Shown here one piece after another: positions 33,034-44,108 of a stretch of DNA of 64,000 nt. How positions within the stretch are numbered: position 1 is the first letter of the stretch; every line of letters begins with the position of its first letter. The notes below the pieces were generated by a model that saw only the letters and a program-made list of their open reading frames with translations, was not told where the DNA came from and made no database searches. Origin of the DNA: Pollenia angustigena (taxonomy: Eukaryota > Arthropoda > Insecta > Diptera > Polleniidae). The translations under genes and the position numbers were made by a program. Where the stretch lies: positions 54,064,308-54,128,307 of the forward strand of contig OV884056.1 of assembly GCA_930367215.1 (NCBI GenBank), given 5' to 3'.

Positions 33034-33801
33034 TCAAAAATTCCCTATTATCTTGCCGAATAGTTCACAGCCATACAAAAGTCCTGGAATTAAATATGAT
33101 TTAGCCAGGAGCTTCCTTACGTTGTGCGGTGTAAAATATTGTGTAGCCCAAAGCGATCTTAACTTCTGGTAAGTCTGTGCCACTAGTGCATCAATATGAC
33201 TTGACCAAGTCAAGTTGTTTTACAGATATGTTTGATTCCAAAAGAGCCAGTTGATCATTAGCGGATGACAAGAAATAAGAATAGTCCCAGTTCAGAGAAT
33301 AAAATGTTTCATAGAGAATATTAAAGTCGATGTTTTCAAAATCACGATATAGAAACATTTGATTTTCATGACGAAAATTAAAATCATAAGTTAGAAATAG
33401 CAGGTCATGTTTAGAAAAACAGGGGGCAGCAACTTGGTCATAGAAAAGAGCGTTTGATGGATTTCCAACGAAAATAAGATCAAGTAGAGTGCTACATGTT
33501 GAGGTAAAATGCGTGGGCACTGTTGTATTTATAGGGATAAGTCCTATGGCCCTCATGCTGTCCTTAAGCGAGGACTCTCTTAAAATATTTGAGTTGAAGT
33601 CACCAAGTACACATACATTATTGTAGCGCATAGTTAAGGTCTCCAGTTTGCTAAAGAAATCAGCGTAGGGCACATCATACCTGGGCCTATAAACGCATCC
33701 CACGAGAATTTTACTACTTTCCTTTGAAACTCCCACGAAAACATATTCTATGTTTTCACATTCTCCTGATTTATTTTGAAGCTTGCTTGTAAGAGTAAAG
33801 A
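33034..33801 (-). pseudogene. Jockey-like retrotransposon ORF2 lacking its reverse transcriptase
   Basis: The minus strand from 33801 encodes the AP-endonuclease domain (VGCVYRPRY, NNVCVLGDFNSNIL, STLLDLIFVG, FSKHDLLFL). At about 33215 the frame shifts and the sequence jumps to the region that follows the reverse transcriptase in this group: LTWSSHIDALVAQTYQKLRS, LWATQYFTPHNVRKLLAKSY, LIPGLLYGCELFGK, ending at TGA (33034-33036). The whole polymerase domain is missing, so this is an internal deletion, not the usual 5' truncation. The beginning of the endonuclease is cut by the element at 33802-34312. Confidence 0.8.
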
Positions 33802-34312
33802 ATATATCGATGGTTTTCTTCCGCAGCCACGTAACTCGATTTTTTGTTTTAACCGGAAAAGTAACCACTAAATACCGCCTTACAGTTTCCAATGTTTTTG
33901 TTTGGCAGAATATCGGAATTTTTCCTAATTCTTGGATTATCAGACATGTTCTGAAAATCACTTTTTGTGAAAGTGATTTGAAATCACAAGAAAGGTGTTC
34001 TGGAAAAAAAACTTTTTTCATAATTGTGATTTTAAACTGGTGGGTTAAGTGGTTGCCGATCAAAGATTTCTTGCTTATATTTTTCCAGCATTTTAAACCA
34101 AGTTAAAACTTTTGTGGTGTCCAAAACACCCTTAAATCACAATTGTGATTTTAAAATCACATGTGATTTGAAATTTTGTGATTTTCAGAACATGCCTGTA
34201 TAAAAGAATATATAACAAAAAGTTTCAAATATTTGGTAAAAAAAAAAAAAGTATTTTGTCTCTACTGAAAAGTAGTTGTTTTTGAGTTACAAGGTTGCGG
34301 AAGAAAACCATA
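33802..34312. mobile_element. TIR element with a nested palindromic MITE
   Basis: Ends CGATGGTTTTCTTCCGCAGC and, inverted, CTATGGTTTTCTTCCGCAAC; the similarity continues about 45 bp. Inside, 33945-34194 is bounded by CATGTTCTGAAAATCAC and its complement and is made of GTGATTTNAAATCAC words, a separate MITE. Target duplications are not clear for either. Confidence 0.65.
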
Positions 34313-35097
34313 GATACATACATACATACATATGTGTTTTATATCTAAAAAGTTTGTTGCAACAAATGTTAAAGCGTTTCCCACAAAATCTTAACTTTTT
34401 TCAGAGTTACAAACATTTTCCTCCAAATATACATATGTTGTAACCCATTAGGATAGCCCAATTTCGGTTATGAATATTAATGTTTAAACAGACATTTATA
34501 AAACATTGTGAAATAGACAGAAGCTTATCAATATCAAGATGACGCTTGATCACGGCCATTTGAACATTTAGCCACATTGGTATTAACACTGCTTTGTATA
34601 CCACAAAACAATGCTTCTGTTGAACGTGTTTTTTTCGGCAGTGAACCTTGTTAAAAAAATAAAATGCAATACGAATTGCTAGAATCATTATAACGAATAA
34701 ATAATCATTTGAAAAGTTATTCAACTTGTTCTGATACGTTTAACCCATATCAAGAAATTTTTAAGCTGAGGGTGTGTGTGAAACGGTAGCAAAGTACTCA
34801 TGGAAGTAAAATTTTGCCACTATTGAGGTGAATAAAATTTCACAAGCCCTAGGGGCTAGATAAATTTTTGATAAATATGTAGGTATAAGCTTTTTTGCCC
34901 ACACCTTTTGTAAAATTTGTTAATATCTCAGAACGAATTCATCAAATAGTTGTGAAGATCTCATTTCCAACATAATTGAAATGATTATTGGTGAACGTTT
35001 GTTTAATTTATTGATTTTTACAAAAATATTAGTAATTGTTTTTTTTCTTTATGTCAAAATTTTACGTTGTCAAAAATGTTACAATTTAACACAGCAC

Positions 35098-35317
35098 CAA
35101 GGCGAATTTATTACAGGTGGTCTTAAAAGCCCTGCTGATATTAGCTAAAATCACTGTTGAATGTCAAAATTTTGTTTATTCTCTTTTAATATCTTTGTTT
35201 CTGTTTTATTCCTGTTTTTGACATTGTACAATGATTTTACAAAAACAAATTGCTTGTGGTTTTTGTACGAGTTGTACTTGTTGTAGTACCGAGATTACCT
35301 GGGATGAATTCGCCTTG
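35098..35317. mobile_element. hAT-like MITE, 8-bp target duplication CACAGCAC
   Basis: Ends CAAGGCGAATTTATTACAGG and, inverted, CAAGGCGAATTCATCCCAGG; CACAGCAC at 35090-35097 and 35318-35325. Confidence 0.85.
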
Positions 35318-35438
35318 CACAGCACAAATATGAAAATTTTCTACCACAAAGTCTGCTTTCACACGTTTCATCTTTTGATCACAGAATACACAGAACTGTA
35401 AAAAGTGACGTGTGAAAAAGGCCCAAATCAGTTGCGAG

Positions 35439-35686
35439 CAAGGTATATTTATAGCAGGTAGCCGCGAGATTACAACAATTGTACAATAAAACAAACAACA
35501 GGGCTTTTTATTGTTGTTTTGCGATACGAACTGTCAAACAGCAAAGGGGTTGAAAAGAGACAAAAGATAAAAACAAAAAACTTGTTTACTTGTTTACTAT
35601 ACAACTTTGACAGTTTGTATCGCAAAACAAGCAAATAAAAAATAACCAGCTGGCTTTCCGAGACTACCTGCTATAAATATACCTTG
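35439..35686. mobile_element. hAT-like MITE, 8-bp target duplication GTTGCGAG
   Basis: Ends CAAGGTATATTTATAGCAGG and its complement; GTTGCGAG at 35431-35438 and 35687-35694. Subterminal TTTTGCGATAC and ACTGTCAAA words are inverted within. Confidence 0.87.
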
Positions 35687-36236
35687 GTTGCGAGGGTAGC
35701 TTTCGAAGAAAGAGACAGAAAGCTTTTTTTTGTAATGAAGTGGCAAGGTGTAAAAACAGGCCGCAACAGTCAACACAAATGGCGTAATCAAAACAAAAAT
35801 AACAAAACACAAACCACGTTAAACAAATTCATTAGTTCAACAAACGTTGTTTTTTGTGCAAAAAAAATGTTTTTAGCAATATTGTTTTGTTTTATAATGT
35901 TATTTACTTACCTAAATATTATTTACTCGTGTTGTGGTGAACTTAAAAGTTAATTTTTACAACAGTTTTGTAAATAGATCTTAATTAAATAAATTTGTGT
36001 TCATTGTATTGCGGCATAGAAGATGATGAAAAGAGAAATGCAAAAGGGCAGCTTTCTTTGAAAGAGACAAAAAAAAAAACGCAAAATCTTCCGTCTCGTG
36101 ACAGTTCTGTGTATTCTGTGCTTTTGATGCTCAACTCTTATGTTTTTAGGTGAGAGAAGAAAGAAGAAAGGGGGTTAGTACAGAGATGCCTGTACTCGGT
36201 CAGTACGCTTTGTGTTTCTATTCGTTGGTATATGCA

Positions 36237-36433
36237 CAAGGCGAATTGACTAGAAGGTGAGGTCAACTCTACAACTACAATGCTTCTGTGGTCGGGTTGT
36301 CAAAAATATTGCTAGTAAAAAAAACAGGTTTGTTTACATAAACAACTAGTTTGTATACAAACTTTGACAAGTCGACCACCGAAAAAAAACACCACATGTT
36401 GACTTGACCCCACCTTCTAGTCAATTCGCCTTG
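36237..36433. mobile_element. hAT-like MITE, 8-bp target duplication TATATGCA
   Basis: Ends CAAGGCGAATTGACTAGAAG and its complement; TATATGCA at 36229-36236 and 36434-36441. 197 bp, the shortest of the CAAGGCG group here. Confidence 0.87.
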
Positions 36434-36799
36434 TATATGCACAACGATGGCTGCATGTAATTTTTTCTTTTCTTGTTCTCTTTTATTCACTGTTAATAAA
36501 ATTGTTGTTGTTTTGAACCGAAAAAAGTTGAAACCGATTGCCGCGTGTGATTATATTGGCATTTTTAAAAGGCAATTGAAAAGAGAAGTTTAGCATCAAA
36601 AGATGAAACGTGTAAATTCAGACAAACAAATTTCCTTTCACCATAGAACTTTGCTACCGTTTCACACACACCCTGATTAATTCAAGCAATATGTACCAAA
36701 AATTTGAGCGGGTTATAAATTTGGTTGTGACTTTTTTGACCTTGTTTATCAAATTAACATTTATTGAGTTAATGCATATTTCAAATGTCAAATAAAACA

Positions 36800-37413
36800 A
36801 TTCGAGAACACGAAAGTTTTTACTATTTTTTACTAAACCTTACTGCATTTTACGAAATTGCGTTCGAGTACACAAAATGCAGTAAATGAGAACATAAATT
36901 TTAAAAATTAAACCAAAACAAAAAGTGAATAAATATTAATTAATTAAACTTGTTTGTGAAGCATTTATTTGGCTTAATACAAACTTTGAAATTTTTTTTA
37001 TTATGTTAATTTTTAGAGTTTTAAAAGTGTGAAGTATTTGGGTACTTAAGTAATCAATAGCAAAAAAAATATTCATGTTCTTATGAACAAATTAAACCGC
37101 CACAAATTAGTAAAATCAAATATAATAAAAAACAAACAAATTGGAAAGATTACATAAAATAATTTGTTTGTATTTTCAAAAAATGTTCGTGTTATAAAAA
37201 GTATTTAACCGAGTACCGATAAGAAAACGAGTTAAGTAGTTAAAACTGTCAATATTTTTCAACACTTCAATTATTTGCCATCAGCTGTTGCATTTATTTT
37301 ACGAATTTTTACAAATTTTGCGTTCGCGTACTTTTTTGGACAACAGCTTTTTGTGAGAGCAAATTTTTCAGTTTACTCATTTACTGCATTTTACTGTAAA
37401 AGCACTCAAACGC
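36800..37413. mobile_element. TIR element of the GCGTTCGAG family, reverse sister of 45607-46610
   Basis: Left TTCGAGAACACGAAAG, ATTGCGTTCGAGTACAC, ATGCAGTAAATGAG; right GCGTTCGCGTACTTTTTTGG, GTTTACTCATTTACTGC, CACTCAAACGC. The same words in inverted order make up 45607-46610. A further fragment with GTTCGAGTACTTTTACAG lies at 25909-25990. Confidence 0.65.
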
Positions 37414-37423
37414 ACCTAATGTA

Positions 37424-37518
37424 CCCTACAAGAAATGAATGAGCGAGTTGTCACATTTTACATTTTCTTAACACCAAAATGAAAAATGTGACTACTCGCT
37501 CATTTATTTCTTGTAGGG
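37424..37518. mobile_element. 95-bp palindromic MITE with TA flanks
   Basis: CCCTACAAGAAATGAATGAG and, inverted, CCCTACAAGAAATAAATGAG; TA outside both ends (37422-37423, 37519-37520), suggesting a Tc1/mariner-type target. Confidence 0.7.
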
Positions 37519-37656
37519 TATACAAATATAATTGACAAAAAAAGCGGGGTTTGGGGATAAAAAAATCATTTTTTGGGATAAAAATTTACAATTTGGCGAT
37601 AAAAATTTAAACAAAAATATGACAGCCCTGAGCAAGTTTTAGAAAGACATTCCTTT

Positions 37657-37756
37657 GTTCCGGTTCACACACGTCAAGTTTGACTCATTCTCTTTTCCCT
37701 TCTCTCCTAAAAGATCAAGACTTGATGAGTCAAACTTGAAGTGTGTGAACCAGCAC
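37657..37756. mobile_element. 100-bp MITE related to 48498-48762
   Basis: GGTTCACACACGTCAAGTTT at left and GTGTGTGAACCAGCAC at right with CAAGACTTGATGAGTCAAAC; the right end equals the 48-kb element's end. TTT flanks both sides. Confidence 0.65.
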
Positions 37757-37996
37757 TTTGTTAAAACGGAAATCAGTGCTGGAAAGCGGATTTTAATGCT
37801 ACACACGAGAAAATGGTTTCTGTAAAATATTTGTATCGTATATATATTAAAAAGGAAACGGAAGTCGGCTTTGGAAATAAAACAAAACGGAAATTATTAT
37901 TGAAAATTAATTAAAAGTGGAAACAAATCACAAATAAATAAGTGTCTGAGTTGAAAAACACATTTTAAACTATTTAAAACATAAAAATATAAAATA

Positions 37997-40900
37997 CTAG
38001 CTGACCCGGCAAACGTTGCACAGTGGTATTTCTTCATACATCAACCTGCAAAAAATAGAGGGAGTGATCCTACAACTATGAAATTTTGCACGCATGTTTA
38101 AATTTAAGTAGAAAAGAAAAATACAAAAAATTTTTAAAATCCGTGGACTCCTTGGGGTACCTCCCTTGGAACACCATTTTTCCACGAATTTTTGTCCTCG
38201 ATGTATAGGTCGCAATTCTTCATAGAATTTTACGAAATTTGGCACACGCTTATAAGTTGATCCAAGAAAGAGCACAAATTTTGGTTGACATCCGTCGACT
38301 CCTAGGGGTACCTCCCTTGGACCCCCATTTTTTTTTGCTTATTATTCTTCTCAATGTATGGGCCGCAATTCGCAACGGAATTTTATAAAATTTAGCAGAT
38401 GTCCATAAGTTTATCTAAAAAAGAGCACTACAAATTTTGGTTGAAATCCGTCGACTCCTAGGGGTACCTCCCTTGGACCCCAATTTTTTTGCTTATTTTT
38501 CTTCTCAACGTATGGGCCGCAATTCGCAACGGAATTTGATAAAATTTAGCAGATGTGCATAAGTTGATCTAAAAAAGAGCACCATAAATTTTTGTTGAAA
38601 TCCGTCGACTCCTAGTGGTACCTCCCATGGACCCCCATTATTCCACGTAATTTTCTTTTCAATGTATAGGGCGCAATTGTCAATAGAATTTGATTAAACT
38701 TGGCGTAATAATTGATAAAAGAAAAAACTAACAATTTTGGTTGAAATGCGTCGTCTTTTATGTAACCTGAATGAACAAATTTCGTATAAATATAATTCTC
38801 ATCAAAATACTAGTAATATTTAATTAAAGAAATGCATTTTATTCATTAACTATCATATCTTTAAACACATCATCCAATTCTACAATATTCTTATGAGGTT
38901 GACGTCTTAAGCTACTAATATATGGATCGGACGACTCAAGCAAACGATGAAAAGAAATTTCATTATATTCAAAATAAATTATTTTTAATTAATTTATTTT
39001 TTAAAGATGTATTTACTTTCTAACCAAGTCGCGCTTCTCCCCAACGATTTAAAAAATTACCAAAAACCTTTTTTTGAACTGCCTTTTTCACTATTTCAAT
39101 TTCATCAATAACCGAATTTTCCTGTTTTATAAAATTTGTTTACAAATTGACATTGCTACCACCATCAATAAGTTCCGGGCACAATTCACTATATGACACA
39201 GAAAATAAAATCATTTTTAGAATTATATTTTAAATTTTATTACAATATTTATTATTATTTATTTATTAACGTTAACTGTTTACTGGTTGCAAATTTTGTT
39301 TTCAATTTAAGCGGTTTTCTTCTATACATTTTCTTTTATTAAAACATATTATTTTGTTTATTTTTTTTTTAATCTTATTCACTTTTAAAAACATTTGTCA
39401 ACAATTTATTAAGAAATTGTTGTTACTGCCCGTCTACAACTGACATGATTTGCTGTTATAACTTGAAGTTATAAAAGCGTTGTTAAAACATTTGCATTAA
39501 CAACCGTGTTATAACATGAGAAAACTTCTAATATGATGAGTCTATACCTAACGCTAACATCATATTAGTGTTAAAGTTAAGCATTTCATGTCAGTTGTAG
39601 ACTGCATGTTATAATTAATAACTCAAATTTCTTTAAACCTTTAAGCCTAAAGGTATGCAAAACATTTTTATTACAAATACTAGGGTGCAATATTCGTGAC
39701 TTTTTTTACTAAATTTGGATTTTTTTAAAAGATTGACAAAAGTTGGTGAATTTTTTTGACTATTTAGAAAGAAGAGCCTTTTACCTTTAATTTCGTTATA
39801 TTGAGAGCACGGAGGTAAACCGAGCTAACTGACTTTTTCTCCAACAAAAACAGCCAATGCTGAATTTTTAAGGACAATTTTGATGCACTCATATCTCCCA
39901 AACTATGTATGCAATAACTTTTTCTTTTCCTTTAAATTAAAAACAAGGCTTTGGACTTAAATAAAGTCGACACCCAGATTTTTCCGCTCGAAACATCTTC
40001 GATATATAAATCTCTGAATTTTAACAAAATTACCATATATTTACCTTTCACAACATTAACCTGATTTCAACCGATCTTTTCTAAGAATATATATACATAT
40101 ATCTTAAAAGAAATGCAGTTTTTGGTTTGCCAGACTCTTCTCTTTAAAATAGCATCATTAGATTTTTTAAAAGTAATAGTCAAAAAATGCCTTTTTTGCA
40201 GCAGAAATCCCATAGTGCGTTGTTTTGCCTAGAAAAGTATTGTTGTTGTGTATATTTAAAATACAGAAACAGAAACAGGTATGTACAGGTAATATTCGGT
40301 GCAGATAATTTATCTTTATTAAAAAAAAAAAAAGAATATGAAAATGTGAATTATAAGTAAACTATTGTATAAGTTAAGAGAATATCATTGAAGCACTTTG
40401 TGATAAACAATATTTTTCGTTTTGTTGTCAGGTGCGAATATGAACAAAGAGGATGGCTTTCCGACACGGGAACATGCGACATAGAGTTGACCGTGTGAAA
40501 AACAGTCGTTCCCCAAATTTAGGCCACAAACACTCAATGATTGCCCTTGGGATTTGTTGATTGTCATGGCGATTGGAAATTGGATTCGTTAAAACTCGAA
40601 TGGCATATCGGTTAGGATCGTTGGAATTCTCGGAATGAGAACTTCCTCTCCTTTAAACTTTCCTTTTAGCACTCCATACAAAATGTATGAGAAAATGAAT
40701 TTTCTTTATAATTTCTTTTTTCTGGAATATTTTAGACATTTTTTGCTAACAGAACAAAGCATGATCAATTGCATAGCTTACGATTTGATTCATTTTCAAT
40801 GGCACTTCTTGTCGGAAATTGTTCATACCAACATAGAAACCTTTGCCGGCTCATGCGCAACAACTTTGCTAAAGATCATAGCATCGTCAAATGCAGAGTT

Positions 40901-41073
40901 TACGATTTAATTCATACTGAGTAATTTTCAATGGCGCCACCTATTTTAGATTTTTTTTGCTATTCTTACTTGGTCAGAGACCATTCCGAATTGGTACGAA
41001 TCATCGAAATCGGTCCAGCCGTTCTTTAAGTATAAACGTAGTAACTAACGCCACTTTCTTTTATATATATAGA
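37997..41073 (-). mobile_element. Helitron (3.1 kb, defective)
   Basis: On the minus strand it starts ATCTATATATATAAAAGAAA with TC after a host A (41074) and ends GTTTGCCGGGTCAGCTAG with CTAG before a host T (37996): canonical Helitron ends and A/T target. Near the 5' end is the helicase relic (40385-40672). Toward the 3' end (38040-38760) a roughly 130-bp unit repeats about five times (GGGGTACCTCCCTTGG, AATCCGTCGACTCCTAG). At 39430-39608 sits a nested inverted-repeat element (GTCTACAACTGACATGA and its complement). The stretches 38760-39430 and 39610-40380 hold AT-rich sequence with no frame I recognise. Confidence 0.87.
40385..40672 (-). pseudogene. Helitron helicase, carboxy-terminal relic
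   Basis: The minus strand encodes VLKGKFKGEEVLIPRIPTIL and TDMPFEF, then an in-frame TAA (about 40592), then RIQFPIAMTINKSQGQSLSV, GLNLGNDCFSHGQLYVACSR and VGKPSSLFIF. These are the final motifs of the PIF1-like helicase domain of RepHel proteins (TINKSQGQ and YVACSR-V are the signature superfamily 1 motifs). The rest of the protein is gone and the internal stop removes function. Confidence 0.9.
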
Positions 41074-42972
41074 TATGGCATGTTTTCTCAAACTATTTTA
41101 CATATTTTTTTTTATAAAAACAAATATTCGTAGAAAAATTATTTTAAAAATTTGTATTCAAATCTTTAAAAAAAAATTTGTGTCTACATAGAAAGTTGAT
41201 TTTGAAATATTCGGGCATGCTTTAGAAATCGAAATGAAGTAAAATTGTTTTTAAGAGTTGTTCTTGTAAAGATAATTGGTATTCAAAGTATGAAGTATAC
41301 AAAAAATAATATTATTATCAACTTTCTTTACAGGCTCGTTTTAAAAATTTGTTCGATTTATATCCACTTTATTATACCCGATTATTCTAGTTTTGTATTG
41401 CAATACTCGGTGTTTTTTTTTAACAAGTCTTGAAATTCTTCTTCAAATTGTAACCAAGATTTTGACTGCTGCTTGAAAAAAATTTGGTAATGAGGAGCAA
41501 TGTGAAGTTTCACGTTTGTTCAAAGATTTTAAGTTGAATAGTTTGGACTTTTTGGGAAGACAGACTTCTAACTACTACTTCCAAGAACTAACGTTACCTG
41601 AGCATTTTACACTGTAAAGGGGTCTTAATTACTTCTGGCGATGATTGAAGATTTAGAAATCTTTCACACCTCCCCATGCTATAGTATCCGTTCTCTGTAT
41701 CAGTGCCATTATTATTCCTTTTTTGAATAAGCGCAGAAACAAATTATTGCCGAATTTTTTTCAAACAAACGCTTGTTTGAAAATTTTTTTGATTTCTACA
41801 AATTTTTTTACTGATTCAATTAATATTTTTGTTTGATTTTTTTTTAACAACTATTCAAAAATATAATATACGCGTTATTGGTTTCAAGTTTTCATAATTT
41901 TGTATTCAATATTTACCGCCCTTAATGTTGTCGTCTTTTTGCATTTTTTTGTTTGATCGTAAGCAACACTTCTTTATGTGAAATATAAGAACTACAACAA
42001 AAAACACATGCAGTCTATTTTTGGACGCTTTAAAAAAGTACAGCAATAAGAAAAATGATAAAATAGCGTGACGAGGTTTGTTGTAAAAAAACAACAAAAA
42101 CAAAAACAGGTAAAAAAACGTTTCACTCTTTTTAAACAACAGAAACAAGAAAAACATTATAAGAAACAAAATAATTTTTTGGTTGGTTTGAAGTTGGTAA
42201 AAAAACAAAATCCCGTATTCAATTTTTTCAAACTTAAATACATCAAATGCAAAAATAGAATGATGAACAAAAACATATCGAGTCGGTCTGCCGCCGTTTT
42301 TGGTTACATTTCTTCTTCATAAGCAAAGGAAAGGATGCAGCAACAGTGGGTGATGAAGAAAAACATTGTGTGGATAAATATGACTTCATTCAAAAATGAT
42401 TCCAACAAAAAAATGTGTCTCAAAGCCAGCTTTCCGCTCTGCTCTTCTTCATATTCTCCAACAGTGCTTGCTTGTGTGCGCGTCATTGTTTGTGCAAAAT
42501 GTTTTTGTTTAATTCAGCAAAATTATTTGTTTGAAATTTATATGAATTTCAGTAAACTTTTTGTTTGATTCAGTTAAATTATTTGTTTGAAAACATCGGT
42601 GTTTTTTTTTTCAATAAACAAAATGCAAATAAATTGTTTGAATATGCGAATTTGTTTATAGGACCGATTTCAGACAAAAAATTGTTTGGTTCTACAAATT
42701 TTTTGTTTGAATTGGAAAAATAATTTTTTCTGTGAGTGTCGAGTTTCATCTATAACAATTTGTAAGATACTTTTCTTTCTGTCGCTAGAAAAGGCGTAAG
42801 GCCAAGAGAAAACTATGTCGATAATACTCCATTTTACAATTATCGCTCGTTCAACATTTTACACAGCTAAGTGCTATTAGTACAATATAAAGAACAATCC
42901 TGAAAACCACTTTTACAGCCTCAAATAAATTTAATAAGCGATGTTTTTTTGTAACATGGCCTTCCCAATCGT
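41074..42972. other. Repeat-derived AT-rich stretch, no gene recognised
   Basis: At 41213-41250 the words TCGGGCATGCTTTAG, AAATCGAAATGAAGTAAAAT match 14170-14205 and 46750-46790, marking a dispersed family. Between 41740 and 42720 the sequence is full of CAAACAAA/TTTGTTTGA words on both strands, with loosely inverted ends (CAAATTATTGCCGAATTTTT near 41735, TTTTTTGTTTGAATTGG near 42700). Frames here are low-complexity Lys/Gln or Phe. Confidence 0.4.
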
Positions 42973-43689
42973 TAATGCTCTATTATTTAAAAGTATCTAA
43001 TACGTGTTAATTTTCCCATAATTCATAAACTAAATATATTCTTGGAAACGCAAAACTTTAATTAGTACTAAATTGTTTTTTTTTTTTTTTTTTAAATAAA
43101 ACACACAATTTCAATTCTATGTTAATTAATTACAAACTGTCATATTCATAAAAAACCAAATTGGGTTCTATTATAGGAAAAAAAATTTTAGAAATTTAGT
43201 TTTAAATACGTTTAAAATCTAAATTATTTTTTATTAATACGCCAGTAAGACACTTAATTAAATTTAATTATATAATTTACATTAGTTAAAAAAAAAATTT
43301 TTAAAGCACTGAAAACCACAATCACAAAGAAAGTAAAATTTATTTACCCAACAAAATAGCGAAGGAAAAACGCATACTGGTTTCTTTTTATTTATATCTC
43401 TGAAAAATTAAAACACTCTGATCTGGTTTAAGTTTTAAAATAAACTAAACTTAAAAGATGAATAAACATCATTTTTATAATGCCGGTCATTCGATCGATT
43501 CGGAAAAAACCGATTATATTGCGAAAACTTGTCCGTCTATTTTAATTGTAGAATGTGTCATTAAACACAATAACAACAAGAAAGACTTAAATGCGAATTA
43601 AATTCACACAAATGATAATAAAACAACATAAATTCAAATTGTGAACGACGCGAGGCTGAGCGTTGTTATGAAGTTTGTTTGTCGTTTCC
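42973..43689 (+). repeat. Direct duplication, left copy (~0.72 kb)
   Basis: From TAATGCTCTATTATTTAAAA to GTTATGAAGTTTGTTTGTCG this matches 44109-44829 at about 97-98 percent by eye, including a poly-T run and the small frame at 43458-43601. The copies are 1136 bp apart. The ends do not show TG...CA, so LTRs are not supported; a tandem duplication with partial loss is simpler. Confidence 0.8.
43458..43601 (+). CDS. Conserved 47-codon ORF in the duplicated segment, left copy
   Basis: ATG in context AAAAGATGAAT opens MNKHHFYNAGHSIDSEKTDY, then IAKTCPSILIVECVIKH and a Lys/Asn-rich end before TAA. Codon composition is less AT-biased than its flanks and the frame has no homopolymers until the end. 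I do not recognise it. It could be the real product of a short gene, a first exon, or chance. Confidence 0.3.
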   Translation: MNKHHFYNAGHSIDSEKTDYIAKTCPSILIVECVIKHNNNKKDLNAN

Positions 43690-44108
43690 GAAGGAAATAA
43701 TTCCCAGTTTCTATTTGTTAAAATAGTTGAGTTAAATACATTCAATTTATAAAGTATCACTATCCAGTGTGACACAAAGAATGCTGACGAAGGCCGTAGC
43801 GGGCCAGAAAATGCATTACATTCTGCTGGTGTCTAATAATTTTAAATTTTTCTGTACATACAATATACCTCATTGCTTTCCAAAGGAAAGCTAAGGCAAA
43901 ATGTAACAGGAAAATACAATATAATAGCCTGGTAGTGTATAAAGTCATTTCTGAATAATTGAAGGAATAGGACTATTACAAAAAAGCTTTATAAAATACA
44001 TAACTGAAATTAAGCTCATAGAATAAATTCGAAAAATAAAAAATGTTTAATATATTTAGGCAATTCACAAAGTGTTCTATTGTGTCAAATTTGTTGTGTT
44101 TGTTTGTA

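Larger units (their letters stand above)
34770..36673. mobile_element. 1.9-kb TIR element containing three younger MITEs
   Basis: Perfect-looking ends GGGTGTGTGTGAAACGGTAG, AGCAAAGT and their complement at 36647-36673; TGA occurs outside both (34767-34769, 36674-36676), a possible three-base duplication. Inverted matches between 35349-35400 and 36105-36130/36595-36620 (ACAGAATACACAGAACTGT, CATCTTTTGAT) show that the original element had long arms. Three insertions (35098-35317, 35439-35686, 36237-36433) sit in it. No transposase frame remains. Confidence 0.75.

Noticed and set aside
33191..34063. A single 290-aa protein on the minus strand
   Set aside because: Its first 85 residues come from a TIR element at 33802-34312; only the rest is endonuclease, and the element continues in another frame to 33034.
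37997..41073. A bacterial-type or defence island around the helicase motif
   Set aside because: The helicase motifs are the RepHel carboxy end and the borders are canonical Helitron ends; no accessory genes are present.
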